Positions 1-8,727 of a DNA stretch of 49,640 bases are shown in pieces (position 1 is the first letter of the stretch; each line of letters begins with the position of its first letter). The DNA comes from a bacterium. Lineage in GTDB: Bacteria; CLD3; SB21. The stretch is taken from contig JAIBAF010000023.1 of NCBI GenBank assembly GCA_019695335.1, positions 1 to 49,640 on the forward strand, written 5' to 3'. A program made the translations under genes and the position numbers. Below the pieces are notes generated by a model. It was not told the origin of the DNA. It was given only the letters and a program-made list of their open reading frames with translations, and ran no database searches.

Positions 1-67
1 TCATCTTATTTTTGATACTTTGCGTCGGTTTTTTGAAAAAAACATTAATTTTTCGTAAGGAATTTTT

Positions 68-1178
68 ATGATTTCGATGTCTGAATTAGAATCATTGCTT
101 GAGTCCGCACAATCAAAAGTCAATGAAATGCGGAGGTATCTTTGACGTCGATAACCGGCAAACTAAGATAGCCAGGCTTGAACATGAGTCATCGGCGCCT
201 GATTTCTGGAATGATAATCAACGTGCACAACAGATCATGCAGGAATTATCCGTCGAAAAAAACTGGGTTGACAGTTGGACACGATTAGCAACTCAAGTTC
301 GCGATGCCAATGAATTATTTGAGATGGCAAAAAACGAAAAAGATGAGCTGACGTTGTCATCCATTGCGTCAGACGTACAATCGGTGTATGCGGAGCTATC
401 TCGACTTGAAATGCGGGCACTTTTTACTAATCCAGAAGATTTAAAAACAGCAATCCTTACTATTCATCCTGGAGCCGGTGGAACTGAATCGCAAGACTGG
501 GCGGAAATGCTGATGCGTATGTATCAGCGGTGGTCTGTCAATCACGGATACGGGATCGAAATTTTGGATATTCAGGACGGCGATGGCGCCGGTATTAAAA
601 GTGTTACGCTTGAAATTCGAGGTGAGTATGCGTATGGTATGCTCAAAACTGAAAGCGGTGTTCATAGATTAGTCCGTATTTCACCTTTTGACTCCAATGC
701 ACGGCGTCACACGTCGTTCGCATCCGTTTTTGCTATGCCAGAAATGGAGCAATCAGAAACCAAAATTGAGGTTAACCCTGCTGATATAAAAATGGATACG
801 TACCGTTCAGGTGGAAAAGGCGGACAGAATGTGAACAAGGTTGAAACGGCTGTACGCTTAACTCATATTCCTACCGGAATTGTGGTGGCCTGCCAGAGTG
901 AACGTTCGCAATTCAAAAACCGCGAGTTGGCTATGAAACTACTGATTTCAAAACTATATCAATTGCAAAAAAAAGCTGAACGAGAAAAATTAGATAAAAT
1001 TGAGAGTACTAAATCCGATATTGCATGGGGCAATCAAATTCGTTCGTACGTTTTCCATCCGTACAATCTCGTTAAAGATCATAGAACTGACGTGGAAACC
1101 AGTAATACACAAGCGGTGATGGATGGAGATATCGACATGTTTATCGAAGCATGTCTGAAAAATAAAGTTGTTCAATAA
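68..1178 (+). CDS. prfB: Peptide chain release factor 2, made by programmed +1 frameshift
   Basis: RF2 releases finished peptides at UGA and UAA codons. The reading frame begins at ATG 68, six bases after AAGGA, and runs 25 codons to an in-frame TGA at 143-145. The rest of the protein lies in the +1 frame from GAC at 144, giving about 369 residues, normal for RF2. The stop-recognition motif SPF (in VRISPFDSN) identifies RF2 rather than RF1. The catalytic GGQ lies at about residues 251-253 in [11 protein letters not shown]. The frameshift site is described separately. An ATG at 99 in the downstream frame would give a shorter open frame, but its first residues do not resemble RF2 and it has no ribosome-binding site. 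argS follows 12 bases later. Confidence 0.97.
131..146 (+). promoter_or_regulatory. prfB programmed +1 frameshift site
   Basis: The codons read CGG AGG TAT CTT TGA C. A Shine-Dalgarno-like CGGAGG sits three bases before the slippery CTT, which is followed by an in-frame TGA and then C. The TAT-CTT-TGA-C core equals the classic E. coli RF2 site. When RF2 is scarce, ribosomes pause at TGA and slip forward onto TTT/GAC, so RF2 regulates its own synthesis. The match is direct; the mechanism comes from the family. Confidence 0.96.
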
Positions 1179-1190
1179 TTTTGGAGTATA

Positions 1191-2891
1191 ATGAAAGCAC
1201 AGCTCGAATCAATGATCCGGAAAACTCTGTCATCCATGGGAATTCAGTATACCGGAGATATTGTTTTTACGAGAACCAAAGATAAAAAATTTGGCGACGT
1301 TTCGACCAACATTGCGATGGTTTTGGCAAAGATTGAGCGTAAAAACCCCAAAGCGGTTGCACAGGATATTGTGGACAGACTGACATTGGATTCTTCTTTA
1401 ATTGAAAAAGCTGAGATTGCGGGCAGCGGCTTTATTAATTTTTTCTTCGGAAAAAATTATTTGTTCTCTGAAATCAAAGTCATTCTTGAGCAAGGAGAGC
1501 GTTACGGCAGTCATACAGCAGGTAATGGAAAGAGAGTTAATGTAGAGTTCGTCAGCGCGAATCCGACCGGTCCACTAAGTATCGGGCATGGCCGGCAAGC
1601 TGTTCTAGGGGATGTCATTAGCCGCATTATGGAAAATGGCGGTTATAACGTAACGCGCGAATATTATTTTAATAATGCCGGTATGCAGATGAAGCGGCTG
1701 GGCGAATCTGTGCGGTTACGCTACTTGGAGCTATTAGGCGAAACTATCACATTTCCTGAAAAACATTATGAAGGACTTTATATAATCGATATCGCAAAAC
1801 AAATTCTTGATGAACACGGAGATTCGTGGAGAGACAAAGATTATTTGCCTTTTAAAAAGGTCGCCGAAGATATCTTATTTGCGAATATCCGACAAGTGCT
1901 GAAACGGATTGATCTGGAGTTTGACGTTTATTTCAATGAAGATTCGCTCTATCAAAACGGTAAAATCGAGTCTTTAGTTCAAACATTTAAAGACCGGCAA
2001 CTGGCTTATGAAAAAGAAAATGCTCTATGGATCAAGACATCAGAATTTAAATACGATCAAGGCCAAAAAGCTGAAAATGATAAAGTCATTATCAAAGCGA
2101 CAGGGGAACCCACGTATCGATTGCCGGACATGGCTTACCATATCAACAAATTTGAACGCAATTTCGATTTGATGATCGATATTTTTGGTGCTGATCATAT
2201 TGCCGAATATCCAGACGTATTGGCTGCGCTTAAAGCGCTGGGATATCCGACAGAACGTGTTCATGTTATTGTTCACCAATTTGTCACTTTATCCAAAGAA
2301 GGCGAAATTTTAAAAATGTCGAAGCGCAAAGCCAATTTCATTACCATTGATGAATTGGTTGATTTGCTGGGTTCGGATGTTTTCCGTTATTTTCTGATTA
2401 TGCGCAGTCATCATTCACATCTTAATTTCGATCTGGAATTAGCTCAAAAAGAAACGATGGAAAACCCTGTCTATTATGTACAAAATGCTCATGCGAGGAT
2501 ATGCTCCATTGAAGCAAAAGCAGCCGAGAGGGGTGTTTTAATTGATCAAAATTCAGATGTAAATTTATCTTTATTGATAGATGAAATCGAGCGGGATATT
2601 GTTCAGAAACTTACGGAATATCCGGAATTGACACGTCGCTTGTTAGATACGTTTGAAGCGCATCCGATTACAACATATCTTGAAGAATTAGCGGCGCTTT
2701 ATCACCGCTATCAAACAGCCGGAAAAAAAGACGATCGCCTGCGGGTCGTTACGAATGATTCCGAATTAACGAAAGCACGGCTGGTTCTATGCCGTGTAAC
2801 CAAAACAGTATTGGCTAATGGCTTAAAGTTGCTCGGAATTTCGCAACCAGTGCGGATGTCCCGTGAAATTGAATCAGAAACAGCAGATTAA
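1191..2891 (+). CDS. argS: Arginyl-tRNA synthetase
   Basis: A class I aminoacyl-tRNA synthetase that charges tRNA-Arg with arginine in the cytoplasm. The 566-residue length fits the family. The N-terminal domain precedes the class I HIGH-type signature SIGHGRQ at about residues 130-136 (NPTGPLSIGHGRQ), and the KMSKR loop is intact at 375-379. The C-terminal part resembles the helical anticodon-binding (DALR) domain, ending with ANGLKLLGISQPVRM. The ATG start is 12 bases after prfB, so the two are probably co-transcribed. A tRNA-Arg(CCT) gene lies about 5 kb downstream. Confidence 0.97.
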   Translation: MKAQLESMIRKTLSSMGIQYTGDIVFTRTKDKKFGDVSTNIAMVLAKIERKNPKAVAQDIVDRLTLDSSLIEKAEIAGSGFINFFFGKNYLFSEIKVILEQGERYGSHTAGNGKRVNVEFVSANPTGPLSIGHGRQAVLGDVISRIMENGGYNVTREYYFNNAGMQMKRLGESVRLRYLELLGETITFPEKHYEGLYIIDIAKQILDEHGDSWRDKDYLPFKKVAEDILFANIRQVLKRIDLEFDVYFNEDSLYQNGKIESLVQTFKDRQLAYEKENALWIKTSEFKYDQGQKAENDKVIIKATGEPTYRLPDMAYHINKFERNFDLMIDIFGADHIAEYPDVLAALKALGYPTERVHVIVHQFVTLSKEGEILKMSKRKANFITIDELVDLLGSDVFRYFLIMRSHHSHLNFDLELAQKETMENPVYYVQNAHARICSIEAKAAERGVLIDQNSDVNLSLLIDEIERDIVQKLTEYPELTRRLLDTFEAHPITTYLEELAALYHRYQTAGKKDDRLRVVTNDSELTKARLVLCRVTKTVLANGLKLLGISQPVRMSREIESETAD

Positions 2892-2956
2892 AGCCGTTGA
2901 CTTTACATGCTGCTTTATCTATATTTTTGCCCATTTTTAGAAACAGGAGTGTCACT

Positions 2957-3865
2957 TTGGGAATTCTTGTAGTTGGTTCGGTGGCGTTGGATTCTGTTGA
3001 AACGCCTTACGGTAAAGCTGAAAACGCGGTTGGGGGTTCGGCCACATTTTTTAGTGCATCGGCCAGTTATTTTGCTCCGGTCAATCTGGTAGGAGTTGTA
3101 GGTGAAGATTATCCGATGCACGAAATTGAATTTTTAAAAAAACGAAACGTCGATTTTACCGGTTTGCAAGTTGTAAAAGGTGAAACCTTTAAATGGGCCG
3201 GACGCTACAATTATGATTTGAATCAACGTGATACCATTTATACGCACCTGAATGTTTTTCAGGATTTCAAACCGATCATTCCCGATACGTACAAAAATGC
3301 CGAATTTGTTTTTTTGGGCAACATTGCTCCTGAACTCCAGTACGACGTTTTGGAGCAGGTAAAATCGCCGAAATTAGTCGTGTTAGATACCATGAATTTT
3401 TGGATCGAGGGAAGTCAGAAGGCGCTGCGTAAAACGCTTGAACGCGTTGATATTTTTGTTCTCAATGATTCGGAAGCGCGGCAGTTGGCCAATCATCCCA
3501 ACTTGATGCGTGCGGCCAAAATCATTTTTGGAATGGGCCCCAAAGTGGTTGTCATCAAAAAAGGTGAACATGGAGCCGCCCTGCTCACAAAAGACAATGA
3601 ATTTTTCGTTCCGGCTTACCCGCTTGAAGAAGTTTTTGACCCAACAGGTGCAGGCGATACGTTTGCCGGGGGCTTCGTCGGATATCTTGCCAAATGCAAC
3701 GATGTAACGGAAGCCAATCTTCGTCGTGCTGTAGTGTACGGCAGTGCGATGGCGTCGTTTTGCGTACAGGATTTTAGTATCAATGCTTTGCGTAATTTAA
3801 CGGAAAAGCAGATTCTTGATCGCGTTCTTACATTCAAAAACATTAGTCATTTTGATGCCCAATAA
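2957..3865 (+). CDS. PfkB/ribokinase-family sugar or nucleoside kinase
   Basis: A kinase of the PfkB family that phosphorylates a sugar, nucleoside or similar alcohol with ATP. The C-terminal signature DPTGAGDTFAGGF starts near residue 228, with the catalytic base Asp at about 234 in GAGD. An N-terminal GGSATFFS stretch forms part of the substrate pocket. I chose the TTG at 2957 (302 residues, MGILVVGSVALDS) because AGGAG lies seven bases upstream and this is the usual N-terminus. An earlier in-frame TTG at 2897 would add 20 hydrophobic residues without a ribosome-binding site. The substrate cannot be told from sequence alone. Confidence 0.88.
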   Translation: MGILVVGSVALDSVETPYGKAENAVGGSATFFSASASYFAPVNLVGVVGEDYPMHEIEFLKKRNVDFTGLQVVKGETFKWAGRYNYDLNQRDTIYTHLNVFQDFKPIIPDTYKNAEFVFLGNIAPELQYDVLEQVKSPKLVVLDTMNFWIEGSQKALRKTLERVDIFVLNDSEARQLANHPNLMRAAKIIFGMGPKVVVIKKGEHGAALLTKDNEFFVPAYPLEEVFDPTGAGDTFAGGFVGYLAKCNDVTEANLRRAVVYGSAMASFCVQDFSINALRNLTEKQILDRVLTFKNISHFDAQ

Positions 3866-3902
3866 CTTTAGCCTAATTTGATTTTTTCTCCGAAAGGGTG
3901 CT

Positions 3903-4370
3903 ATGAAATTAAGCGAAATACTTACCGAGCAATTAATCAAAATTCCTCTCGAAAAATTTGATAAAAAAGATATTATTGCCGAAATGATTGAGGTTTTGTC
4001 TCACTCAGGGAAAGTGTTGGATAAGGAAAAAGTTGTTCAAGCCGTTCTGGAACGGGAACAAATGATGAGCACCGGTATTGGTAATAGCGTTGCCATTCCC
4101 CATGGAAAGTCGCAAGGCGTTCAGGATCTGATTGTTGCTTTGGGAATTACATCACAGGATGTTAATTTCGATGCCTTGGATGGCAAACCTGTGCGCATCG
4201 TATTCATGCTGGTTGGCCCGGAAAAATCGTCAAGCATTCATATTAAGATGTTGTCGCGTATTTCCCGGCTTCTCAATCAAGCCGCTTTCAGGAAAAAAAT
4301 CATCGACTGCAAAAATGCCCACGATGCTTTGCAAATTATTGTTGACGAAGAGAAATTGTTAGAAGGCTAA
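3903..4370 (+). CDS. ptsN: PTS EIIA (fructose/nitrogen-regulatory type) domain protein
   Basis: A single-domain EIIA of the PTS fructose/Ntr class, 155 residues. The phosphorylated histidine is probably His67 in AIPHGK, within the signature STGIGNSVAIPHGK, and VFMLVGPEKSSSIHIK follows as in PtsN. Such stand-alone proteins usually regulate rather than transport, for example potassium or nitrogen responses. No EIIB/EIIC, HPr or EI gene is present here, which supports a regulatory role. A GGGTG sequence precedes the ATG. The gene ends convergently with yhbY, and the two stop codons overlap (4367-4370). The family is clear; the ptsN name is a best guess. Confidence 0.85.
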   Translation: MKLSEILTEQLIKIPLEKFDKKDIIAEMIEVLSHSGKVLDKEKVVQAVLEREQMMSTGIGNSVAIPHGKSQGVQDLIVALGITSQDVNFDALDGKPVRIVFMLVGPEKSSSIHIKMLSRISRLLNQAAFRKKIIDCKNAHDALQIIVDEEKLLEG

Positions 4371-4660
4371 GGGAGTTCGATTTTTGGATTTTTGTGATCG
4401 CGTTTGAATAATAAAATTGTATGGCCTACGATTTGAACGGTCGTCGAGCCGGTTCCTTCCTCTACTTTTTCAGAAACTACTTCTTCAGTGTCCTCACAAC
4501 CGTCCTGCACTTTTATTTTCAGAAGTTCTTTTGTATTAAACCCATTTCGTATTGACAAAAGTGTGTTGTCAGTAACACCCATTTTGCCGATCATGATAGT
4601 AGGTTTGATTGTCTGTCCGAGTGAGCGCAAAAAACTTTTCTGTTTTCCTGTTAGTTCCAT
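4367..4660 (-). CDS. yhbY: YhbY-like CRM-domain RNA-binding protein
   Basis: A 97-residue CRS1-YhbY (CRM) domain protein, which binds pre-50S ribosomal particles and helps assembly. The family opening MELTGKQKSFLRSLGQ is present, followed by PTIMIGKMGVTD, which corresponds to the GxxG-type loop, and the C-terminal VQIVGHTILLFKR strand. The ATG at 4660 was chosen because the family begins here. A longer frame back to 4726 would run into the upstream membrane-protein gene, whose stop lies only 7 bases before this start. The gene converges on and overlaps the ptsN stop. Confidence 0.9.
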   Translation of the reverse strand: MELTGKQKSFLRSLGQTIKPTIMIGKMGVTDNTLLSIRNGFNTKELLKIKVQDGCEDTEEVVSEKVEEGTGSTTVQIVGHTILLFKRDHKNPKIELP

Positions 4661-4667
4661 TAAACTG

Positions 4668-5222
4668 TTATTGGTTCCTGTGTTTGAGTAACGTGACGCA
4701 CAGGATAATAATACCAGCAAGGACAAAAGTCAACGGCCAATATACTTTTGCTAAGAAAATAAAATCGTAAGGAATTATCATCAATTCTCTCGCCAATTGT
4801 AATGCCCCGAATCCAGCCAATAATATGCCCGTGACTAACGACATCCAACGGCGTACGTTCAATACATAATTGATAATGAGCGCCAGTCCGGCGCTAAGAA
4901 AATAGACTGGCCATAATTTATTCATCGACAACGCCGTCGAATAATCCAAATACAAATGAAATCCGCCGATCAACAACAGAAAAGTACCCCAAAAAATATT
5001 ATTTTTCTTTCGGATGATCGTTTGAATCAATAAACCGGCTCCGATGACAACGAAGCCATACCGCTCAATCCAATGCCAATTGATCAGATGCAGGTTCCAT
5101 AAGAGCCACATCGCACCGACTGCAATCAGCAGCATTCCCATAGTTAAGTATTTACGAGGACGTGTCTCATATACCGGATGCACGGTATATTCATTTTGTG
5201 CAGACGTTTGTGTTTCGTTCAT
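4668..5222 (-). CDS. LiaF/LiaI-like multi-pass membrane protein
   Basis: A 184-residue membrane protein with a short polar N-terminus and about six hydrophobic segments, such as MLLIAVGAMWLLWNLHLI, YGFVVIGAGLLIQTII and LTFVLAGIIILCVTLL. The repeated (M/F)G.(L/F)LL.GG spacing resembles the LiaF/LiaI-type transmembrane domain family found next to PspC proteins. Those families act in envelope-stress sensing. It lies 20 bases downstream of the double-PspC gene and is probably co-transcribed with it and yhbY. The exact function is unknown. Confidence 0.7.
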   Translation of the reverse strand: MNETQTSAQNEYTVHPVYETRPRKYLTMGMLLIAVGAMWLLWNLHLINWHWIERYGFVVIGAGLLIQTIIRKKNNIFWGTFLLLIGGFHLYLDYSTALSMNKLWPVYFLSAGLALIINYVLNVRRWMSLVTGILLAGFGALQLARELMIIPYDFIFLAKVYWPLTFVLAGIIILCVTLLKHRNQ

Positions 5223-5242
5223 AAAATAAATCCTTCTGAGGA

Positions 5243-5953
5243 TTAAGATTCTTTTTTGACCGTTTTCGAGCTGAAAATATTCTGATTGTCTTCATCCGGA
5301 GTCAGGAATGCAATCAGTAAATAAATAACGACACCTATTGGTGGCGTGATAAAAGTAATAATAACCCATAAAATTCTAATGATGGAAACATCGATGTGCA
5401 GCCTGGTTGCCAACCCGGCACAAATTCCAAATATCTTTTTCTGTTTTGAACTACGCCTGAAATTGGAAAAATCAGTATGACCTTTATTTTCGGTTTCAGT
5501 CGGATTTTTTCTGGTACCTCTGGCTATCAGGATTATACCGCCGAGAATAAACATGCCCGGTAAGAACCAATCCCACATAAAATGCCGCCAGAACCAACGA
5601 AATTCAAACATATCCAGATCGTCAAGAAAAATAATGGCGCCTATAAGGATTAGAATCGAACCCCAGAACAAACCGTGGTTAAAATTTTTGGTAGCATTGA
5701 TTTTGACTTGTTCGTCGGGTGTTAATGATGTTGTCGATAGATGAACAGGATTAACCGGAACCAAAACCATAGCCGTTATATATGCCACGATACCCGCGCC
5801 ACCAAAAAAAATCGATATAGTCCAAAGCACACGGACTAACGCCGTATTCAAACCGAAATATTCGGCTACGCCTGCGCAAACGCCATCAATGATTTTGTCA
5901 TGACGGGATTTGTAAAGTCTTTTAACGTCGTTTTGAGGTTCGTGCGATTCCAT
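5243..5953 (-). CDS. Membrane protein with two PspC domains
   Basis: A 236-residue membrane protein with two PspC domains. The first, near residues 12-68, reads KRLYKSRHDKIIDGVCAGVA and is followed by a TM helix. The second, near 168-225, contains KKIFGICAGLATRLHID and ends in a TM helix. Both keep the family pattern: basic residues, G(V/I)CAGLA, then VR(V/I)LW. Two further hydrophobic segments lie between them. PspC proteins sense or report inner-membrane stress. Here PspC is joined not to the pspA operon but to a LiaF-like protein. CTCCTTT on the plus strand just upstream of the start gives an AAAGGAG ribosome-binding site. Confidence 0.88.
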   Translation of the reverse strand: MESHEPQNDVKRLYKSRHDKIIDGVCAGVAEYFGLNTALVRVLWTISIFFGGAGIVAYITAMVLVPVNPVHLSTTSLTPDEQVKINATKNFNHGLFWGSILILIGAIIFLDDLDMFEFRWFWRHFMWDWFLPGMFILGGIILIARGTRKNPTETENKGHTDFSNFRRSSKQKKIFGICAGLATRLHIDVSIIRILWVIITFITPPIGVVIYLLIAFLTPDEDNQNIFSSKTVKKES

Positions 5954-6038
5954 AGAATATTCTCCTTTGGTAATCCTGCTTTGATGTGTTGAACGTTATT
6001 CCGTCAAAAAGGTTGCACACTCAGCGTGGTGTAAACTC

Positions 6039-6067
6039 TTGACAAACACCCTTCAAATGATTAATTT
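6039..6067 (+). promoter_or_regulatory. Possible promoter for hrcA-grpE
   Basis: TTGACA at 6039-6044 is a perfect -35 hexamer. It is followed after 17 bases by TAATTT, a weak -10. It lies in the divergent gap between the PspC gene and hrcA. I saw no CIRCE inverted repeat (TTAGCACTC-N9-GAGTGCTAA) around it, although hrcA is often self-regulated through one. Confidence 0.35.
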
Positions 6068-6129
6068 AGATCGCTCTTAAGCTAAAATGCGCTAAACGCT
6101 TGATTTTAGAGGTTTCACAAGGAGTTCCA

Positions 6130-7188
6130 ATGCTTGCATCAGAGCGTGAACGGCTCATTTTGAAATATGCCGTTCATCAATTCATTGATACCGGTAATCC
6201 GGTCGGTTCGAGGTTTTTATCAAAAAAATTACCAGTCGAATGGAGTGCAGCTACCATCAGGAATACGATGGCCGATTTGGAAGAACAAGGCTATCTTAAT
6301 CACCCTTACAAATCAGCCGGCCGTATTCCAACCGATAAAGGTTATCGTACGTATGTCGACAACATGCTTGAGATAGAAAAACTGACTGAAGACGAGAAAT
6401 CCATCATTACTTTAGCGATTCAGGAAATAGCCAATGATATTTCCAGAATATCTGAAGGTATGGATGAGATTTTGTATCATTGCTCGCGAGCTTTGGCTAA
6501 AATTTCAAATGAATTGGGAATTATTTTATCTCCTCGTTTTAACTTGTGTGTATTTGATCGTCTGGATTTGATCAGAATTGCCGAGGATCGTGTTCTGATA
6601 GAATTACGTTTAAAAACCGGTTTTGTAAAAACCGTCGTAATGGACATTCGGTCGCACGTATCGTGGAACGACCTTTTAAGTATTAGCCAAATTTTGAACG
6701 AACGATTGAGCGGCTTGTCCGTTGCTAAAATCCGATCAACGATCGCGGAAAGAATAAAAGACACGGAAAGACGTTTTGATCATAATCAACGAGGATTGGT
6801 GCAATTACTCATACAATCAGCGGATCGGCTTTTTGATTTTGACAAAACGAATGTATTCAATTATGCCGGAACGAATAATATTCTGAGCAAACCTGATTTT
6901 ACAAATCAGGGCGAGGTGTTGTCCCTGATCGAACTCTTGGAAGATAAAAGCGGATTTATTGAAGTTCTGAATGCCCGCGAGCATCAAGAAGGCACTCTGG
7001 TCACGATCGGTACAGAAAATCATGCAAAAATAATCAACGGCTGCAGCGTCGTAACGGCTAACTATAAATTGGGTGATGTGACGGGTACTGTCGGTGTGAT
7101 CGGCCCCAAACGAATGCCATACGGTAAAATAATTCCTCTGGTGCAATATACCGCCAAAGCGCTCGAAAAAATGTTTAACGAAAATTAA
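6130..7188 (+). CDS. hrcA: Heat-inducible transcription repressor HrcA
   Basis: HrcA represses chaperone genes by binding CIRCE operators and is released on heat shock, when GroEL is occupied. The N-terminal winged helix (residues about 1-80) contains the family motif SAATIRNTMADLEEQGYL and SAGRIPTDKGYR. The C-terminal part ends with VIGPKRMPYGKIIPLV. The length of 352 residues is normal. ATG 6130 follows AAGGAG by five bases; an in-frame TTG at 6100 has no such site. grpE follows 39 bases later. Neither dnaK nor dnaJ is nearby. Confidence 0.95.
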   Translation: MLASERERLILKYAVHQFIDTGNPVGSRFLSKKLPVEWSAATIRNTMADLEEQGYLNHPYKSAGRIPTDKGYRTYVDNMLEIEKLTEDEKSIITLAIQEIANDISRISEGMDEILYHCSRALAKISNELGIILSPRFNLCVFDRLDLIRIAEDRVLIELRLKTGFVKTVVMDIRSHVSWNDLLSISQILNERLSGLSVAKIRSTIAERIKDTERRFDHNQRGLVQLLIQSADRLFDFDKTNVFNYAGTNNILSKPDFTNQGEVLSLIELLEDKSGFIEVLNAREHQEGTLVTIGTENHAKIINGCSVVTANYKLGDVTGTVGVIGPKRMPYGKIIPLVQYTAKALEKMFNEN

Positions 7189-7227
7189 AATAAAATTCAT
7201 ATAAAAAATTCAATAACAGGAGTTCGA

Positions 7228-7785
7228 ATGAGCGAAGAGAGCAATGCAATTCATGAAGAAAAAATGGAAGAAGAGAACCTAGACGAAACATTGGAAGAAT
7301 CTTCTGGAGAAAAAGCCGAAGAAACTCCTGAAAACGAATTGGTCAGGGATGATGCAGAAGTCTGGAAAGAACAATATCTTCGAACTGTCGCGGAGTTTGA
7401 TAATTTTAAGAAACGTCAGCAAAAGGAAAACGCTCAAGTAGTGGCATTTGCCAATGAACGGCTCATGATCGAAATTTTGCCGGTAATCGACGATATGGAA
7501 AGAGCCATTAAAGCGGCTCAAAGTCTTGAAATTAACGATCAAAAGATTCAACAACACGTGCAAGGCTTTGAATTTATTTATAAAAAGCTGATGAAGGTTC
7601 TCGAGTCAAAAGGACTGAAAGCGATGGAATCCATTGGCAAAACCATGGATGTTCATCTTCATGATGCATTGATGCAAGTTGATGCCCCTGATAAGGAGCC
7701 TAACACGATTCTCGATGAACATGAAAAAGGATATTATTTAAACGAGAAAGTCATCCGCCACGCCAAAGTGATCGTAAGCAAGTAA
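7228..7785 (+). CDS. grpE: GrpE nucleotide-exchange factor
   Basis: GrpE drives ADP release from DnaK. The 185-residue protein opens with about 45 very acidic residues and then a coiled-coil region (EQYLRTVAEFDNFKKRQQKE). The C-terminal beta-domain carries the family signature region HLHDALMQVDAPDKEPNT and ends with YYLNEKVIRHAKVIVSK. AGGAG lies seven bases before ATG. The gene forms an operon with hrcA, as in many bacteria, but the usual dnaK-dnaJ continuation is replaced by a tRNA gene. Confidence 0.96.
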   Translation: MSEESNAIHEEKMEEENLDETLEESSGEKAEETPENELVRDDAEVWKEQYLRTVAEFDNFKKRQQKENAQVVAFANERLMIEILPVIDDMERAIKAAQSLEINDQKIQQHVQGFEFIYKKLMKVLESKGLKAMESIGKTMDVHLHDALMQVDAPDKEPNTILDEHEKGYYLNEKVIRHAKVIVSK

Positions 7786-7858
7786 CCGCTATTTTTCTTG
7801 CCTTTTGAGGCTCAAGAAAGTATATTGGGCACGTTTTTGTAACTTCATACATTCTGTT

Positions 7859-7932
7859 GCCCTTGTAGCTCAGTTGGATAGAGCAGCGGTTTCCTAAACC
7901 GTTGGTCGTGCGTTCAAGTCGCGCCAAGGGCA
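7859..7932 (+). tRNA. tRNA-Arg (anticodon CCT)
   Basis: The cloverleaf folds by hand. The acceptor stem GCCCTTG pairs fully with CAAGGGC, with discriminator A. The D arm is GCTC/GAGC. The anticodon stem GCGGT/ACCGT encloses loop TTCCTAA with anticodon CCT (reads AGG). The T arm GTGCG/CGCGC encloses TTCAAGT. CCA is not encoded. It lies between grpE and a TPR gene. Confidence 0.95.
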
Positions 7933-7971
7933 CTGATGACTAAAGATTCAGAAAAGGAGTTTTAAACTTCC

Positions 7972-8646
7972 ATGTTAACCCCAAGAAAAAAGCTTACACG
8001 TAAAGAACTGCATAAAGACCCGCTTTTGGAGAAAGTCGCTTTGGTAACCGATATGGCGCAAGTACATAGCCAGAAATTGTCTTATGTTGCTATTGGCGTG
8101 ATAGCGGTTATTGCCATCATTTATTTTTATGTAAAGTATCAAAAAGAAGTGGATGCCGAATCGGTAAATAAATTGGTGACGGCCGAGCAGATTTTTTATT
8201 CAGGAGATTATAAAGAAGCCATTCGCAGGTTAGAAAAATATTGTACTGATTTTGAAGGTACTCAAGGCGGTGGTCTGGGTACTTTTTATCTGGCAAGTTC
8301 TTATTACAATACTGATCAATTTGATTTTGCGTTGAATTATTTCAATCAATACATCGACGACTACGGCGATAATTCGCTTCTTGTAATTTCATCAATGGCC
8401 GGTATTGCAGCCTGCTATGAAGGCCAGAATAAATATGAGGAAGCGGCGCAACAATACGAAAAAGTTGCTAATAAATATCCGGATTTTTATCTTCGTGGTG
8501 AATATATGATGGATGCGGCCCGATGCTATAAAGCTCTGGGCAAAATCGATATTGCAAAACAATGGTTCGATAAAATCATAAAGGAATTGCCTGAAACGGT
8601 CTATAGCCGTGATGCTAAACTTGCTTTGGACGAACTGGGCGCATAG
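7972..8646 (+). CDS. Membrane-anchored tetratricopeptide-repeat protein
   Basis: A 224-residue protein with a basic N-terminus, one TM helix near residues 42-60 (YVAIGVIAVIAIIYFYV) and a C-terminal solenoid of about four TPR-like repeats. Typical helix pairs are YKEAIRRLEKYC, FDFALNYFNQYI, YEEAAQQYEKVA and IDIAKQWFDKII. This plan (short cytoplasmic tail, one TM, periplasmic TPRs) resembles YfgM, which assists periplasmic folding beside SecYEG, and BamD-like scaffolds. The role is inferred from fold only. AAGGAG lies about 12 bases before the ATG. Confidence 0.82.
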   Translation: MLTPRKKLTRKELHKDPLLEKVALVTDMAQVHSQKLSYVAIGVIAVIAIIYFYVKYQKEVDAESVNKLVTAEQIFYSGDYKEAIRRLEKYCTDFEGTQGGGLGTFYLASSYYNTDQFDFALNYFNQYIDDYGDNSLLVISSMAGIAACYEGQNKYEEAAQQYEKVANKYPDFYLRGEYMMDAARCYKALGKIDIAKQWFDKIIKELPETVYSRDAKLALDELGA

Positions 8647-8727
8647 ACAGTTAAATTTGTAATAATCATGGATTACTGAATGCATAATGTATTTGGTAAT
8701 CCTTTTTTTATTTTATTACTTTACAAT

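Noticed and set aside
99-143. Unshifted prfB start at ATG 99
   Set aside because: It gives residues unlike RF2 and has no ribosome-binding site. The frameshift model from ATG 68 fits the family exactly.
7794-7820. Hairpin TTTCTTG...CAAGAAA after grpE as a terminator
   Set aside because: The T-tract lies before the stem rather than after it on the plus strand, and the loop is large; not called.
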